35,037 nucleotides of DNA from an uncultured Clostridia bacterium. GTDB lineage: Bacteria > Bacillota_I > Bacilli_A > RF39 > UBA660. This document shows positions 8,106-16,135 of this stretch, in pieces. Within the stretch, counting starts at the first letter, position 1. Every line of letters starts with the position of its first letter. The stretch lies in NCBI GenBank assembly GCA_947165135.1, contig CAMUZE010000014.1:1-35037 (forward strand). The letters are read 5' to 3'. The translations under genes were made by a program, and so were the position numbers. The notes below the pieces were generated by a model. It saw only the letters and a list, made by a program, of their open reading frames with translations. It was not told the DNA's origin and did no database searches.

Positions 8106-8732
8106 CTAGTTATTTTTAATCCTTATTAATAAATTATCTTCATCATATCTATTTATGAAATTCTTAAATCCATGTATAAATGTATTCCAATTAAGTGGAA
8201 TCATATCATGTCCATTAAAATATTCTGAAAGTCCATTATAATATTCTAATTTTAATATCCATTTATAATTATCATAATCTTTATTGATATATTCTTTATT
8301 CCAAAAGTTTATTTTAGAATTAGTTATACTATCTAGTATTTTTATTTTATCTTTATTAGTAATTATTTCTTGATTAATTAATTGAGAGTTCTTTTTAAAT
8401 AGAAATGTTGGTTTATCATCAAATATAAATTCATACTTATATCTTGCTTTACTTAACATAAATACTAATGTTATTTTACTAATATCTACTGCATATAAGT
8501 TTTCTATTGAATTAAATGTTTTATGACATCTATTACAATACTTATTATGATTATGATCTGTTATAAGAGTTCCATCATAGTTTAATCTTTTAGGTTTTCT
8601 TTTTCTTTCTGAATATTTTACTTCATCATTATTCTTTTTAACAAAAGTATTATTATCTTTATATCTATAAAGATAAATAACACTTGTAGTATCCTTACTA
8701 TTACAATAAGGACAAGTCATTTTTGCTCCCAT
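8106..8732 (-). CDS. Zinc-ribbon protein next to relaxase
   Basis: This 208-aa protein has an N-terminal zinc ribbon: CPYC at residues about 7-10 and CNRCH at about 66-70 give four cysteines. A basic stretch (SERKRKPKR) lies between the pairs. The C-terminal two thirds is rich in Tyr, Asn and Lys with no family I know. A second possible start lies four codons in (MTCPYC) behind GGGAG; the first ATG has AAAGGTG. It lies immediately upstream of the MobV relaxase on the same strand and is probably a mobilization accessory or DNA-binding protein (inference). Confidence 0.7.
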   Translation of the reverse strand: MGAKMTCPYCNSKDTTSVIYLYRYKDNNTFVKKNNDEVKYSERKRKPKRLNYDGTLITDHNHNKYCNRCHKTFNSIENLYAVDISKITLVFMLSKARYKYEFIFDDKPTFLFKKNSQLINQEIITNKDKIKILDSITNSKINFWNKEYINKDYDNYKWILKLEYYNGLSEYFNGHDMIPLNWNTFIHGFKNFINRYDEDNLLIRIKNN

Positions 8733-8787
8733 ATTTATTACACCTTTCCTGGAATCTTATAACCTTTGCTAATATTCTCTCACTGGG

Positions 8788-8964
8788 GGTGATAGCGGGG
8801 TTATTATGGGAGAATTTTTAACATCAAAAGCAGGTATAGGATATCTGATATTATATGGTTCACAAATATTTAATTTAGATTTAGTTATGTCAGGAATAGT
8901 AATATTAACTATCATTTCAATATTTTTATATTTAACTATTAACGCAATTAAAAAGTTTTTATAA
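8788..8964 (+). pseudogene. 3' remnant of an ABC transporter permease gene
   Basis: The frame around the ATG at 8806 reads GVIMGEFLTSKAGIGYLI and continues YGSQIFNLDLVMSG. It ends with a last TM segment and a basic tail, stop at 8962-8964. This is the conserved C-terminal end of binding-protein-dependent permeases of the nitrate/sulfonate/taurine type. The full protein would be about 250 aa; only about 55 residues remain. The frame is closed by a TAA at 8770, and the rest of the gene is replaced by the zinc-ribbon/relaxase block. The 5' part, if it survives, must lie left of this window. Confidence 0.75.
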
Positions 8965-9002
8965 AAAAATACACACGTATTTCCATATGCGTGTATTTTA
9001 TT
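8965..9002. terminator. Terminator after permease remnant
   Basis: A 12-bp stem (8969-8980 with 8985-8996) with one mismatch and one G-T pair is flanked by A7 on one side and TTTTATT on the other. It directly follows the remnant's stop codon, as expected for a formerly intact gene. Confidence 0.75.
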
Positions 9003-9086
9003 GCAAATTTTAATATAGATAAAACACAAGATTCTAATTGTTAATCTTAAATTTATATTGGAAAAAAACAGGCAAATAAAGTGTTA

Positions 9087-9689
9087 TTAAATGTTTCCAT
9101 GTTTATTTTCTATTTTTTTAAGTCTAATTTTAAAAACTATTAACTTTATAAACTTATAAATATCATAAATAATAATCGCAAGTACTGGAATTAATATAGC
9201 TATCATCCAACCACTTTTAGATGCTATAAAAAATTGTAGTTTACCTAACTCTGGTACTATAAATAATACTTTCCCAATAATATTGTTTGCAAGTACTACT
9301 TCTGCATCTTCATCCTCATTAGCGTCCCCTTTAACAATAAAGTCTCCACTATCAGTTTTTCTTACTATTCTATGTGTTATTGGTCTTCCACCATATAGTG
9401 CATTAGTTGAGTAAAATGTTATTATATCGCCAACTTTTAATTTATTAACATCCTTTTTTACTACAAAAACCGCATCATATACATTGATATTAGGTTCCAT
9501 ACTTGGACTTATTATTGTATATAATCCAAATGCTGGTTTTTTATTTGAATTTTCAGCAATTTTAGCGGACGCAATAAAAAATATTAATAATAAAACTACT
9601 ATTAATAATAAGGTTATAATTATATAAGAAAAAGTTTTTAATATTCTTCTCAATAATTTCTTTCTCTTTATGTTTGCATCTTCTTCCAT
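9087..9689 (-). CDS. sipW: Signal peptidase I, SipW/ER type
   Basis: A membrane-bound serine protease that removes signal peptides outside the cell. The 200-aa protein starts at MEEDANIKRK (site AAGGTG). It has an N-terminal TM segment (about 17-45), a catalytic Ser in SPSMEP (about residue 63), and a His in ITHRIV (about 106) where classical bacterial enzymes have Lys. The GDANEDED region comes next and a second TM segment lies near the C-terminus. The Ser-His arrangement marks the S26B branch (SipW, archaeal and ER enzymes). In Bacillus, SipW matures TasA-type fibre proteins; no such substrate gene is visible here. It is separated from metG by a terminator. Confidence 0.85.
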   Translation of the reverse strand: MEEDANIKRKKLLRRILKTFSYIIITLLLIVVLLLIFFIASAKIAENSNKKPAFGLYTIISPSMEPNINVYDAVFVVKKDVNKLKVGDIITFYSTNALYGGRPITHRIVRKTDSGDFIVKGDANEDEDAEVVLANNIIGKVLFIVPELGKLQFFIASKSGWMIAILIPVLAIIIYDIYKFIKLIVFKIRLKKIENKHGNI

Positions 9690-9720
9690 ATCATACACCT
9701 TAATATACTTTAATATTATC

Positions 9721-9755
9721 AAAAAAGTAAGTATGTATTCAACAAACTTACTTTT
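9721..9755 (-). terminator. Terminator of metG
   Basis: Stem AAAGTAAGT (9754-9746) pairs with ACTTACTTT (9732-9724) and is followed by T's on the minus strand. Confidence 0.8.
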
Positions 9756-9772
9756 ATTTAACATTATCTTTA

Positions 9773-11299
9773 CTACTTATTTTCTATTCTACTAAATAGT
9801 ATTTGTGATTCATTAAGAACTATATTATTCTCTAAGTTTCCAAATTCTAATGTATCAAAAGATGTATTCTTTGTGTTTAACATATTAAATATCTTTTGAG
9901 ATGTATCTGGCATAAACGGTTGTAATAATATTGCACTAATTCTTATACTCTCAAGTAAATTATATAAAACTGTTTTTAATCTATCTTTTTGTTTTTCGTC
10001 TTTAGCAAGTACCCATGGACATGTATCATCAATATATTTGTTACTTCTTCTTAATAATTCAAATATATCTTCAAGAGCATCACTAATTCTTAAATTATCC
10101 ATTTTTTCATCTACTAATTTTGGAAGTATTTTAGCATAAGTAATTAAACTATCATCTACGCTTTCGTATACATTTGGATTTTCAACTTTGCTTTCGAAAT
10201 ACTTTTTACTCATTGCAAGAGTTCTATTAACTAAATTTCCTAATACATTTGCAAGATCAGAATTGAATCTTTCTTCTAATAATTCAATTGTAATATTTCC
10301 ATCATTAGCAAAAGGTGTTTCATGAAGCACATAATATCTAACAGCATCTACTCCATATTTTTCAGCTAAATCATCTGCATATATAGCGTTTCCCCTACTT
10401 TTTCCAATCTTATCATTATTTGAAAGTAACCAAGGATGACCAAATATCTTATGTGGAAGTTCTAAGTCTAAACTCCATAAAAATGCTGGCCAATATATAC
10501 TGTGGAATCTTACTATATCCTTTCCTATTAGATGTAAGTCTGCTGGCCAATATTTATTAAACATATCACTAGGATTCTCTGTATCGTAACCAATATTAGT
10601 AATATAGTTTGTAAGAGCATCAAGCCATACATATATAACATGTTTATCATTAAATGGAACTTTAATTCCCCACGTAAATGATGTACGAGAAACACATAAA
10701 TCTTGAAGCCCTGGCTTAATAAAATTATTAATCATTTCATTTTTACGAGAAGCTGGTTCTAAAAATCCATTATTATCTTCTAATAACTTTTGAAGTCTAT
10801 CTTGGTATTTAGATAATTTAAAGAAATATGCTTCTTCTTTTTTTAATTTTACTTCTCGTCCACAATCAGGACATTTTCCATCAACTAGTTGTGATTCTGT
10901 CCAAAATGCTTCACAGTCAGTGCAATAAAGCCCACTATATTCTCCTAAGTAGATATCTCCTTTATCATACATTTTTTGAAATATTTTTTGAACTTCTTTT
11001 TCATGCATTTCATCTGTTGTTCTTATGAATTTATCATAACTAATATTCATTACATCCCAAATTCTTTTTACTTCTCCTGCAATTTCATCAACAAATTCTT
11101 TAGGTGTTTTTCCTTGATCTTTTGCTTTTAATTCTATCTTCTCGCCATGTTCATCAGTACCGGTTTGAAAATAAACATCATATCCTTTTAATCTTTTATA
11201 TCTTGCAATTGAATCAGCCAAAATAATCTCATAAGTATTTCCTATATGAGGTTTACCTGATGTATATGCTATTGCTGTACTTATATAATATTTTTCCAT
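9773..11299 (-). CDS. metG: Methionyl-tRNA synthetase
   Basis: Class I aminoacyl-tRNA synthetase charging tRNA-Met in the cytoplasm. The 508-aa protein starts at MEKYYIS behind AAGGAGG. It carries the HIGH-type motif (KPHIGNTY), a zinc knuckle with two CxxC pairs (CTDC and CPDC, about residues 127-146), the KMSKS-type motif as KIGKS, and a helical anticodon-binding domain. It ends there and lacks the C-terminal tRNA-binding extension found in longer enzymes. Expression is controlled by the methionine T-box in its leader. Confidence 0.95.
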   Translation of the reverse strand: MEKYYISTAIAYTSGKPHIGNTYEIILADSIARYKRLKGYDVYFQTGTDEHGEKIELKAKDQGKTPKEFVDEIAGEVKRIWDVMNISYDKFIRTTDEMHEKEVQKIFQKMYDKGDIYLGEYSGLYCTDCEAFWTESQLVDGKCPDCGREVKLKKEEAYFFKLSKYQDRLQKLLEDNNGFLEPASRKNEMINNFIKPGLQDLCVSRTSFTWGIKVPFNDKHVIYVWLDALTNYITNIGYDTENPSDMFNKYWPADLHLIGKDIVRFHSIYWPAFLWSLDLELPHKIFGHPWLLSNNDKIGKSRGNAIYADDLAEKYGVDAVRYYVLHETPFANDGNITIELLEERFNSDLANVLGNLVNRTLAMSKKYFESKVENPNVYESVDDSLITYAKILPKLVDEKMDNLRISDALEDIFELLRRSNKYIDDTCPWVLAKDEKQKDRLKTVLYNLLESIRISAILLQPFMPDTSQKIFNMLNTKNTSFDTLEFGNLENNIVLNESQILFSRIENK

Positions 11300-11314
11300 A
11301 ATATCCTCCTTAAA

Positions 11315-11505
11315 ATAAAAAGTCATAAATTAAGGACGAAATATTCCGCGGTACCACCTTAATTCATGACTTATCATGCTCTTGAAACTTTAACGCAGTT
11401 ATACGTTTTGACTCCAGAACCATTTTCAAGTACCACTCTATTAGTTTTCACCAACCACTAACTCTCTTTAAAAGCGATATCTCTCTCTTTCCTTCCTAAT
11501 CAATT
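11315..11505 (-). promoter_or_regulatory. Methionine T-box leader
   Basis: The leader carries the conserved T-box AAGGTGGTACCGCG (11360-11347). It pairs with uncharged tRNA to form the antiterminator. The competing terminator is a long stem (AGTCAT-AATTAAGG with CCTTAATT-ATGACT) followed by TTTTTATTTT at 11311-11325. A candidate specifier ATG lies at 11423-11421 in a GAAAATGG context, which fits the metG gene downstream. Uncharged tRNA-Met would favour read-through. Confidence 0.92.
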
Positions 11506-11553
11506 ACATACAGATTTTAACATAATTATATTTAAAAATCTAGTATATTTTTA

Positions 11554-12693
11554 TTATTTAGATTGTAATGTTACTGTTATAGTAATAGTTTTACCATTTC
11601 TTTCAACTGTCAATTTTATTTTCTCACCAAGTTTATATTTATATAAATTATATTTAAAGTTTGCTACACTAGTAATTTCAGTATCATCTATTTTTAATAA
11701 TTTATCTCCAGCTTGTAATCCTGCTTTATCAGCAGATGATCCTTTCTCAACAGAATTAATATAAACTGAAGAATCCAAACTAAATCTATTCATACCTTCA
11801 TATATACTAATACCCAAATAAGGACGTTTAATATCTTCTCCACTTATTAATGATTCAGCAACTTCCATAGCAGTCTCAATTGGTATAGCAAATCCAATAC
11901 CTTCAATTGAAGAACTAGCTATTTTCATATTAGTGATTCCAATTACTTCACCATTAATATTGCAAATAGGCCCTCCACTATTTCCAGAATTAATAGCTGC
12001 ATCAGTTTGAAGAACTTCCATTACACTACTGCTTGTTTCAATTTTTCTATTTTTTCCACTTAATATTCCTCTTGTAACTGTCCAAGAATAAATTGTTGAA
12101 TCAAGTGGTGCTCCAACAGTAAATGTTGTATCTCCAACTCTCATATTTTCACTACTACCAATTTCAGCTTCCATAACAACACTATTACTAGGAACAGATA
12201 ACACTGCTATATCAGAATAATCATCACTTCCCACAACAGTTGCTGCAACTGTTTTCTCATTAGTAAAAGTTATTTTAATATCTTTAGAACCATCTATTAC
12301 ATGATTGTTTGTAAGAATATATCCATATTCACCTGAGATTTTAAATACAAATCCACTTCCGCTAGATGAAAGCTTACCATTTGAATAGTTTTCAATAATA
12401 ACAACTGAATCATATACTTTTTCTACTGCATCAGCAAGTCCTGTTTCAGTAATTGTTATATTACTTTTTTCTTTTATTGAATTATTATTGATTGTTTGTT
12501 TGGAAGTTTGCTCACCTGTTTTAACAGATATTAAATCTCTCAAACAAAGTTCATATAAGCATCCAACTGCAATTACACATGTTAAAATAATTATAATTAC
12601 ATATAATAAGGCAGTTCTATTAGGAGAAATATCTTCTTTTTTTACCTCTTTCTTTTCAATTATTTCTGCATCTTTAACTTTTTTATTTGTCAT
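11554..12693 (-). CDS. htrA: HtrA/DegP-like serine protease
   Basis: A membrane-anchored quality-control protease acting at the cell surface. The 379-aa protein starts at MTNKKVKD (site GAGGTG) and has one TM segment at about 28-50. The trypsin-like domain has the full triad: His in TNNHV (about 131), Asp in YSDIAVL (about 161) and Ser in NSGNSGGP (about 239). One C-terminal PDZ domain (about 280-379) contains AGLQAGDKLLKID. The length and order match Firmicute HtrA/HtrB proteins. It has its own TATAAT (12752-12747), back to back with the DUF308 gene. Confidence 0.93.
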   Translation of the reverse strand: MTNKKVKDAEIIEKKEVKKEDISPNRTALLYVIIIILTCVIAVGCLYELCLRDLISVKTGEQTSKQTINNNSIKEKSNITITETGLADAVEKVYDSVVIIENYSNGKLSSSGSGFVFKISGEYGYILTNNHVIDGSKDIKITFTNEKTVAATVVGSDDYSDIAVLSVPSNSVVMEAEIGSSENMRVGDTTFTVGAPLDSTIYSWTVTRGILSGKNRKIETSSSVMEVLQTDAAINSGNSGGPICNINGEVIGITNMKIASSSIEGIGFAIPIETAMEVAESLISGEDIKRPYLGISIYEGMNRFSLDSSVYINSVEKGSSADKAGLQAGDKLLKIDDTEITSVANFKYNLYKYKLGEKIKLTVERNGKTITITVTLQSK

Positions 12694-12824
12694 CTTTATC
12701 ACCTCTATATTGATATTACATTTGTATTATTAAATGTACATTAAAAATTATAACACAAATTAAAAAAAATAAATATAAGTTATTTTTATGATATAATATT
12801 TTTGTAAAAAGGAAGATGATATCT

Positions 12825-13379
12825 ATGAATTATAAAATGCTTAAATGGAATAGTAGCATTAATGCATTAATATTTTTATTACTTGGATTATTATTACTAA
12901 TATTTCCGATTGAATCAATTAGTATTGGTGGATATTTAATAGCAAGTATATTGATGTTAGGAGGAATTGGATATCTGATTAGAATATACAAAGAAAGAGC
13001 ATCATTAACTAATGGAGATATCATCTATATAATATTAAGTATCATTGCTATAGGGGTTAGCATTTCAATATTTGTAAATCCAACATGGATAATAAGAGTA
13101 ATAAATATACTAGTTGGATTAATATTGTTAATTAGTGGATTAATTAATCTAAATAATATATTAAAATTTAGAAAAAATAGAACTACTTCATGGTGGATAT
13201 ATGTTTCACTAATTGGAATAATCATTCTATTAGGAATTCTAATAATAGTAAATCCACTATGGTTAACTAAAGTAATTACTAGATTAGCAGGAGCAGCATT
13301 AATAATTGATACATTAATTACAATGTTATTAACAAAAAAAGTAAGCAAATACTTAATGATTGAAGAAAAAACAGAATAA
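12825..13379 (+). CDS. DUF308-like six-TM membrane protein
   Basis: This 184-aa protein consists almost entirely of six hydrophobic segments in three pairs with short basic loops (RIYKERAS, KFRKNRTT). That is the pattern of the HdeD/DUF308 family, whose function in Gram-positives is not known. The ATG at 12825 is used because GGAAG lies 9 bases before it; the ATG at 12816 is too close to that site. A TATAAT lies at 12792-12797. A terminator follows the stop. Confidence 0.75.
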   Translation: MNYKMLKWNSSINALIFLLLGLLLLIFPIESISIGGYLIASILMLGGIGYLIRIYKERASLTNGDIIYIILSIIAIGVSISIFVNPTWIIRVINILVGLILLISGLINLNNILKFRKNRTTSWWIYVSLIGIIILLGILIIVNPLWLTKVITRLAGAALIIDTLITMLLTKKVSKYLMIEEKTE

Positions 13380-13404
13380 AGGTTTATTAAACCTTTTTTA
13401 TTTT
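13378..13404 (+). terminator. Terminator of DUF308 gene
   Basis: Stem AAAGGTTT/AAACCTTT with a 3-base loop, followed by a T-rich run. Confidence 0.8.
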
Positions 13405-13440
13405 ATGTATTTTTTTTATATTTATACTCATAATATTAGT

Positions 13441-13968
13441 ATGAAGAAGATTAAAATATTAAATGTTTTTTTGTTGTTTGGTTTATCATTTCTTGCACAT
13501 TTTATGTATAAATGGATTCCATGTTTTATTACAAGTGTATTTTTTCCAGTAAATGAAAGTGTGTGGGAACATATGAAAATAATATTTACTTGCTCACTGG
13601 TAATAGGGTTAATAGAATATTTTATTTTCAAAAGCAAACATATTGAGTATGACAATATTATTATTAATACACCTATTATTTTTATATTGGGTATTTCTAT
13701 TTATTTAGCATTGTATTATTCAATAACATCTTTTATTAAAGAAAGTATGTTTTTAAACATTTCATTATTATTAATAGTTTATATAATAATGCAATTAATA
13801 AGTTACTATATACTAAGTTCAGAACATATAAAATATGAAAAAGCAATAGGAATTACAATTGTTATAGTATGTATTATATTATTTGGATATTTAACATATT
13901 ATCCAATTAAAGATAAATTATTTTTAGATACGGAAAAGAACGCTTATGGAATTATAAAAGAGGAATGA
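13441..13968 (+). CDS. DUF6512-like membrane protein
   Basis: A 175-aa protein with about five TM segments. After the first segment it has the motif FFPVNESVWEHMKI, which I associate with DUF6512 membrane proteins of unknown role. The ATG at 13441 is the first that fits the family start; the longer open frame runs back into the previous terminator. No Shine-Dalgarno site is visible before it, while a TATACT lies about 20 bases upstream, so the message may be nearly leaderless. It is convergent with upp. Confidence 0.7.
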   Translation: MKKIKILNVFLLFGLSFLAHFMYKWIPCFITSVFFPVNESVWEHMKIIFTCSLVIGLIEYFIFKSKHIEYDNIIINTPIIFILGISIYLALYYSITSFIKESMFLNISLLLIVYIIMQLISYYILSSEHIKYEKAIGITIVIVCIILFGYLTYYPIKDKLFLDTEKNAYGIIKEE

Positions 13969-13986
13969 TTGATTCCTCTTTATTTT
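13957..13986. terminator. Bidirectional terminator between DUF6512 gene and upp
   Basis: Stem AGAGGAAT (13959-13966) with ATTCCTCT (13972-13979), with A's before and TTATTTT after. Confidence 0.75.
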
Positions 13987-14606
13987 GTTCCGTACACTCT
14001 ATCTCCTGCATCTCCTAATCCAGGTAGTATATAGCCATGTTCATTTAAGCATCTATCAACATGGGCTGTATATATTTGAACATCAGGATGTGCTTTTTGA
14101 ATCTTTTTTATTCCAATCGGAGAAGCTATTACGCATAAAAATTTAATTTTCTTTACCCCATCTTTTTTTAATCTATCTATTGTTGCAATTGCACTTCCCC
14201 CTGTTGCTAACATAGGATCCAAAACAAGAACCTCTCTTTTTTTAATATTATCTGGCATTTTGTAATAATATTCAACTGGATTAAGTGTTTCTTCATTTCT
14301 ATATAATCCGATATGACCTATTTTAGCATTTGGAATTACTTTAATAATTCCGTCTACCATACTCATACCTGCTCTTAGAATTGGTACAAAAGCATAATCA
14401 TCTTCATTCATTGATTGTGTTTTATATTTTTCAAGAGGTGTTTCAATTACTGTGTTATGTAATTTAGCATCTTTTAATGCTTCATAACAAAGAAGTATTG
14501 CTATTTCACCAACTAGTTCTCTAAATTTTTTAGTTCCTGTATTTTTATCTCTTAATATAGATAATTTATGTGTTATTAAAGGATGATTTAATACTATCTC
14601 TTTCAT
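13980..14606 (-). CDS. upp: Uracil phosphoribosyltransferase
   Basis: Converts uracil and PRPP to UMP, the key step of uracil salvage. At 208 aa it has the usual length. It has the PRPP-binding loop [10 protein letters not shown] (about residues 129-138), a typical RAGMSM segment, and the uracil-binding end [18 protein letters not shown]. Its start overlaps the stop of uraA by one base (TAATG), so the two are translated as a unit. Transporter plus enzyme make a complete uracil-uptake route. Confidence 0.97.
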   Translation of the reverse strand: MKEIVLNHPLITHKLSILRDKNTGTKKFRELVGEIAILLCYEALKDAKLHNTVIETPLEKYKTQSMNEDDYAFVPILRAGMSMVDGIIKVIPNAKIGHIGLYRNEETLNPVEYYYKMPDNIKKREVLVLDPMLATGGSAIATIDRLKKDGVKKIKFLCVIASPIGIKKIQKAHPDVQIYTAHVDRCLNEHGYILPGLGDAGDRVYGTK

Positions 14607-15886
14607 TATTTTTCCTCTGGTATAAATAGATTTAATAAAATTCCTATGATTGCTGCTAAAGACATACCAGATATTGATACAGATACGTTCTTAGTTATTA
14701 TTGATATAGCAGCTCCTCCTAAACCTAATACTAACATTGAAGATGCTACTATTACATTTTTAGTATTACTAAAATCTACTTTGTTTTGAATTAATATCTT
14801 TAATCCGTTTACTGAAATAAATCCATATAGTAGGATTGCAACTCCACCTAATACTGGAGATGGAATTGATGATATAACTGCAGTTAATTGCCCTAAGAAA
14901 CCAAATATTATTGCTATTATTGCTGCTAGACCTGTTACCCAAACAGATGCAACTTTCGTCATACCAACTACTGATGTATTTTCACCATATGTTGTATTTG
15001 CAGGTCCTCCAATTAAACCAGCTGCGAATGTCGCAACACCATCACCAAGTAATGTTTTATCAAGTCCAGGATCTTCAATTAAATCTTTATCTATGATTGA
15101 TCCTAATACTTTATGATCTCCTATATGTTCTGAAATAGTTACAAGTGCAATTGGCACTATTGTAAGAAGTGCTCCAAAATTTAATTTATAATGTACAAAT
15201 GGTAAATAGAATTTTGGAAGACTTAGTATTTTTGCACTAGTTATTCCACTATAATCTACTATTCCAAGAATCATAGATGCTATATAACCAGCTGTAATTC
15301 CCAATAAGAATGGAATTACTTTTAAGAATCCTTTTCCTCTTACTGCAAATATTGCTGTTGTTAAGAATGCAACTAATGCTACTACTATATTTTTCCAAGG
15401 TATGCTTACGGCATTTAATCCAATTTCCTCTACTGCAGTTGGAGCTAATGCAAGACCAATTATCATGATCATTGGTCCAACTATTATTGGTGGTAATAGT
15501 TTATTTAGCCATTTCTTTCCTGCTAGTTTGATTAATAAAGCAAATAGCATATATACAAGTCCTACTGCCATTATTGCAGTAAACACACTTCCTTTACCAC
15601 TCTTAGCAAATCCTACTGCCATTGGAGTAATAAAAGCAAATGAACTTCCTAAGTATACAGGACTCTTACCCTTAGTACATAATATATAAAGTAATGTACC
15701 TATTCCTGATGATACTAGTGCTACAGGTATTGATAACACTTCACTTCCTGCTGCCTTGTTAACAAGTATTGGTACTAAAATAGTTGCTCCGAACATTGCA
15801 AATACATGTTGAAGTGATAAGAATAACCATTTTAATACTGGTGGTTTGTCATTAACATCAAGTAACATTTTACTGTTTCTTTTCAT
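14606..15886 (-). CDS. uraA: Uracil permease (NCS2 family)
   Basis: A membrane transporter bringing uracil in with protons. The 426-aa protein starts at MKRNSKML behind AAAGGAGG. It has about 12-14 TM segments, the family start [17 protein letters not shown], and the NCS2 signature region [16 protein letters not shown] with SEHIGDHK before it. It is the first gene of uraA-upp. The leader upstream holds a terminator immediately preceded by a 25-codon open frame (15947-16024). That suggests attenuation in response to pyrimidine supply. Confidence 0.95.
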   Translation of the reverse strand: MKRNSKMLLDVNDKPPVLKWLFLSLQHVFAMFGATILVPILVNKAAGSEVLSIPVALVSSGIGTLLYILCTKGKSPVYLGSSFAFITPMAVGFAKSGKGSVFTAIMAVGLVYMLFALLIKLAGKKWLNKLLPPIIVGPMIMIIGLALAPTAVEEIGLNAVSIPWKNIVVALVAFLTTAIFAVRGKGFLKVIPFLLGITAGYIASMILGIVDYSGITSAKILSLPKFYLPFVHYKLNFGALLTIVPIALVTISEHIGDHKVLGSIIDKDLIEDPGLDKTLLGDGVATFAAGLIGGPANTTYGENTSVVGMTKVASVWVTGLAAIIAIIFGFLGQLTAVISSIPSPVLGGVAILLYGFISVNGLKILIQNKVDFSNTKNVIVASSMLVLGLGGAAISIITKNVSVSISGMSLAAIIGILLNLFIPEEK

Positions 15887-15917
15887 ATTCTCCTCCTTTA
15901 AAACAATAAACTTGAGC

Positions 15918-15946
15918 AAAAAAAATCTCACCAATAAATGATGAGA
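15918..15946 (-). terminator. Leader terminator (attenuator) of uraA-upp
   Basis: Seven-base-pair stem TCTCATC/GGTGAGA (15946-15940 with 15932-15926), loop of 7, then eight T's (15925-15918). It lies upstream of uraA and inside its leader, so it must be read through for expression. Confidence 0.85.
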
Positions 15947-16024
15947 CTAAATAACAAAGATACTAACAACATTAAGATTGTAATTTTTTGTTAAAACCAA
16001 TTTTTCTGTCATTAATATTTCCAT
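15947..16024 (-). CDS. Putative 25-aa leader peptide of uraA-upp
   Basis: The open frame starts with ATG at 16024 behind AGAGG (9 bases spacing). It encodes MEILMTEKLVLTKN and then YNLNVVSIFVI, and stops with TAG at 15949-15947. The stop touches the first base of the attenuator stem. The promoter (TTGCAT-17-TATTCT) would place the transcript start only a few bases before the ribosome site, so the leader RNA is little more than this reading frame and the terminator. The last third is T-rich, which could slow RNA polymerase when UTP is low. The layout resembles the E. coli pyrBI leader. No PyrR-binding loop was recognised. The mechanism is inferred. Confidence 0.55.
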   Translation of the reverse strand: MEILMTEKLVLTKNYNLNVVSIFVI

Positions 16025-16044
16025 ATCTTTTTTCCTCTTTTAAA

Positions 16045-16073
16045 AGAATAGCATATCTTTTTTATAAATGCAA
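16045..16073 (-). promoter_or_regulatory. Promoter of uraA-upp leader
   Basis: TTGCAT (16073-16068), 17-base spacer, TATTCT (16050-16045) with an extended TGC before the -10. Confidence 0.5.
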
Positions 16074-16088
16074 CAATTTTTTTAATAT

Positions 16089-16117
16089 TTGTATAAGGCA
16101 TAAATAAATGTTATAAT
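16089..16117 (+). promoter_or_regulatory. Promoter of glycosyltransferase gene
   Basis: TTGTAT (16089-16094), 17-base spacer, TATAAT (16112-16117), about 19 bases before the ATG at 16136. Confidence 0.6.
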
Positions 16118-16135
16118 TTTATAGAGGTTGGCATT

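Noticed and set aside
8735-8800. MobV origin of transfer upstream of the zinc-ribbon gene
   Set aside because: No inverted repeat or nick sequence of the pMV158 type was recognised.
8769-9029. 86-codon minus-strand frame over the permease remnant
   Set aside because: The opposite strand carries a recognisable permease C-terminus and a terminator, so this frame is a shadow.
10828-11028. Open frame on the plus strand inside metG
   Set aside because: It lies antisense to a conserved synthetase, has no ribosome site and a low-complexity Leu/Phe composition; a shadow.
15402-15689. Open frames antisense to uraA
   Set aside because: They mirror the TM-rich coding of uraA and have no start signals; shadows.
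15918-16024. PyrR-binding attenuator for uraA-upp
   Set aside because: The expected PyrR loop sequence and a three-structure antiterminator were not found in the short leader.
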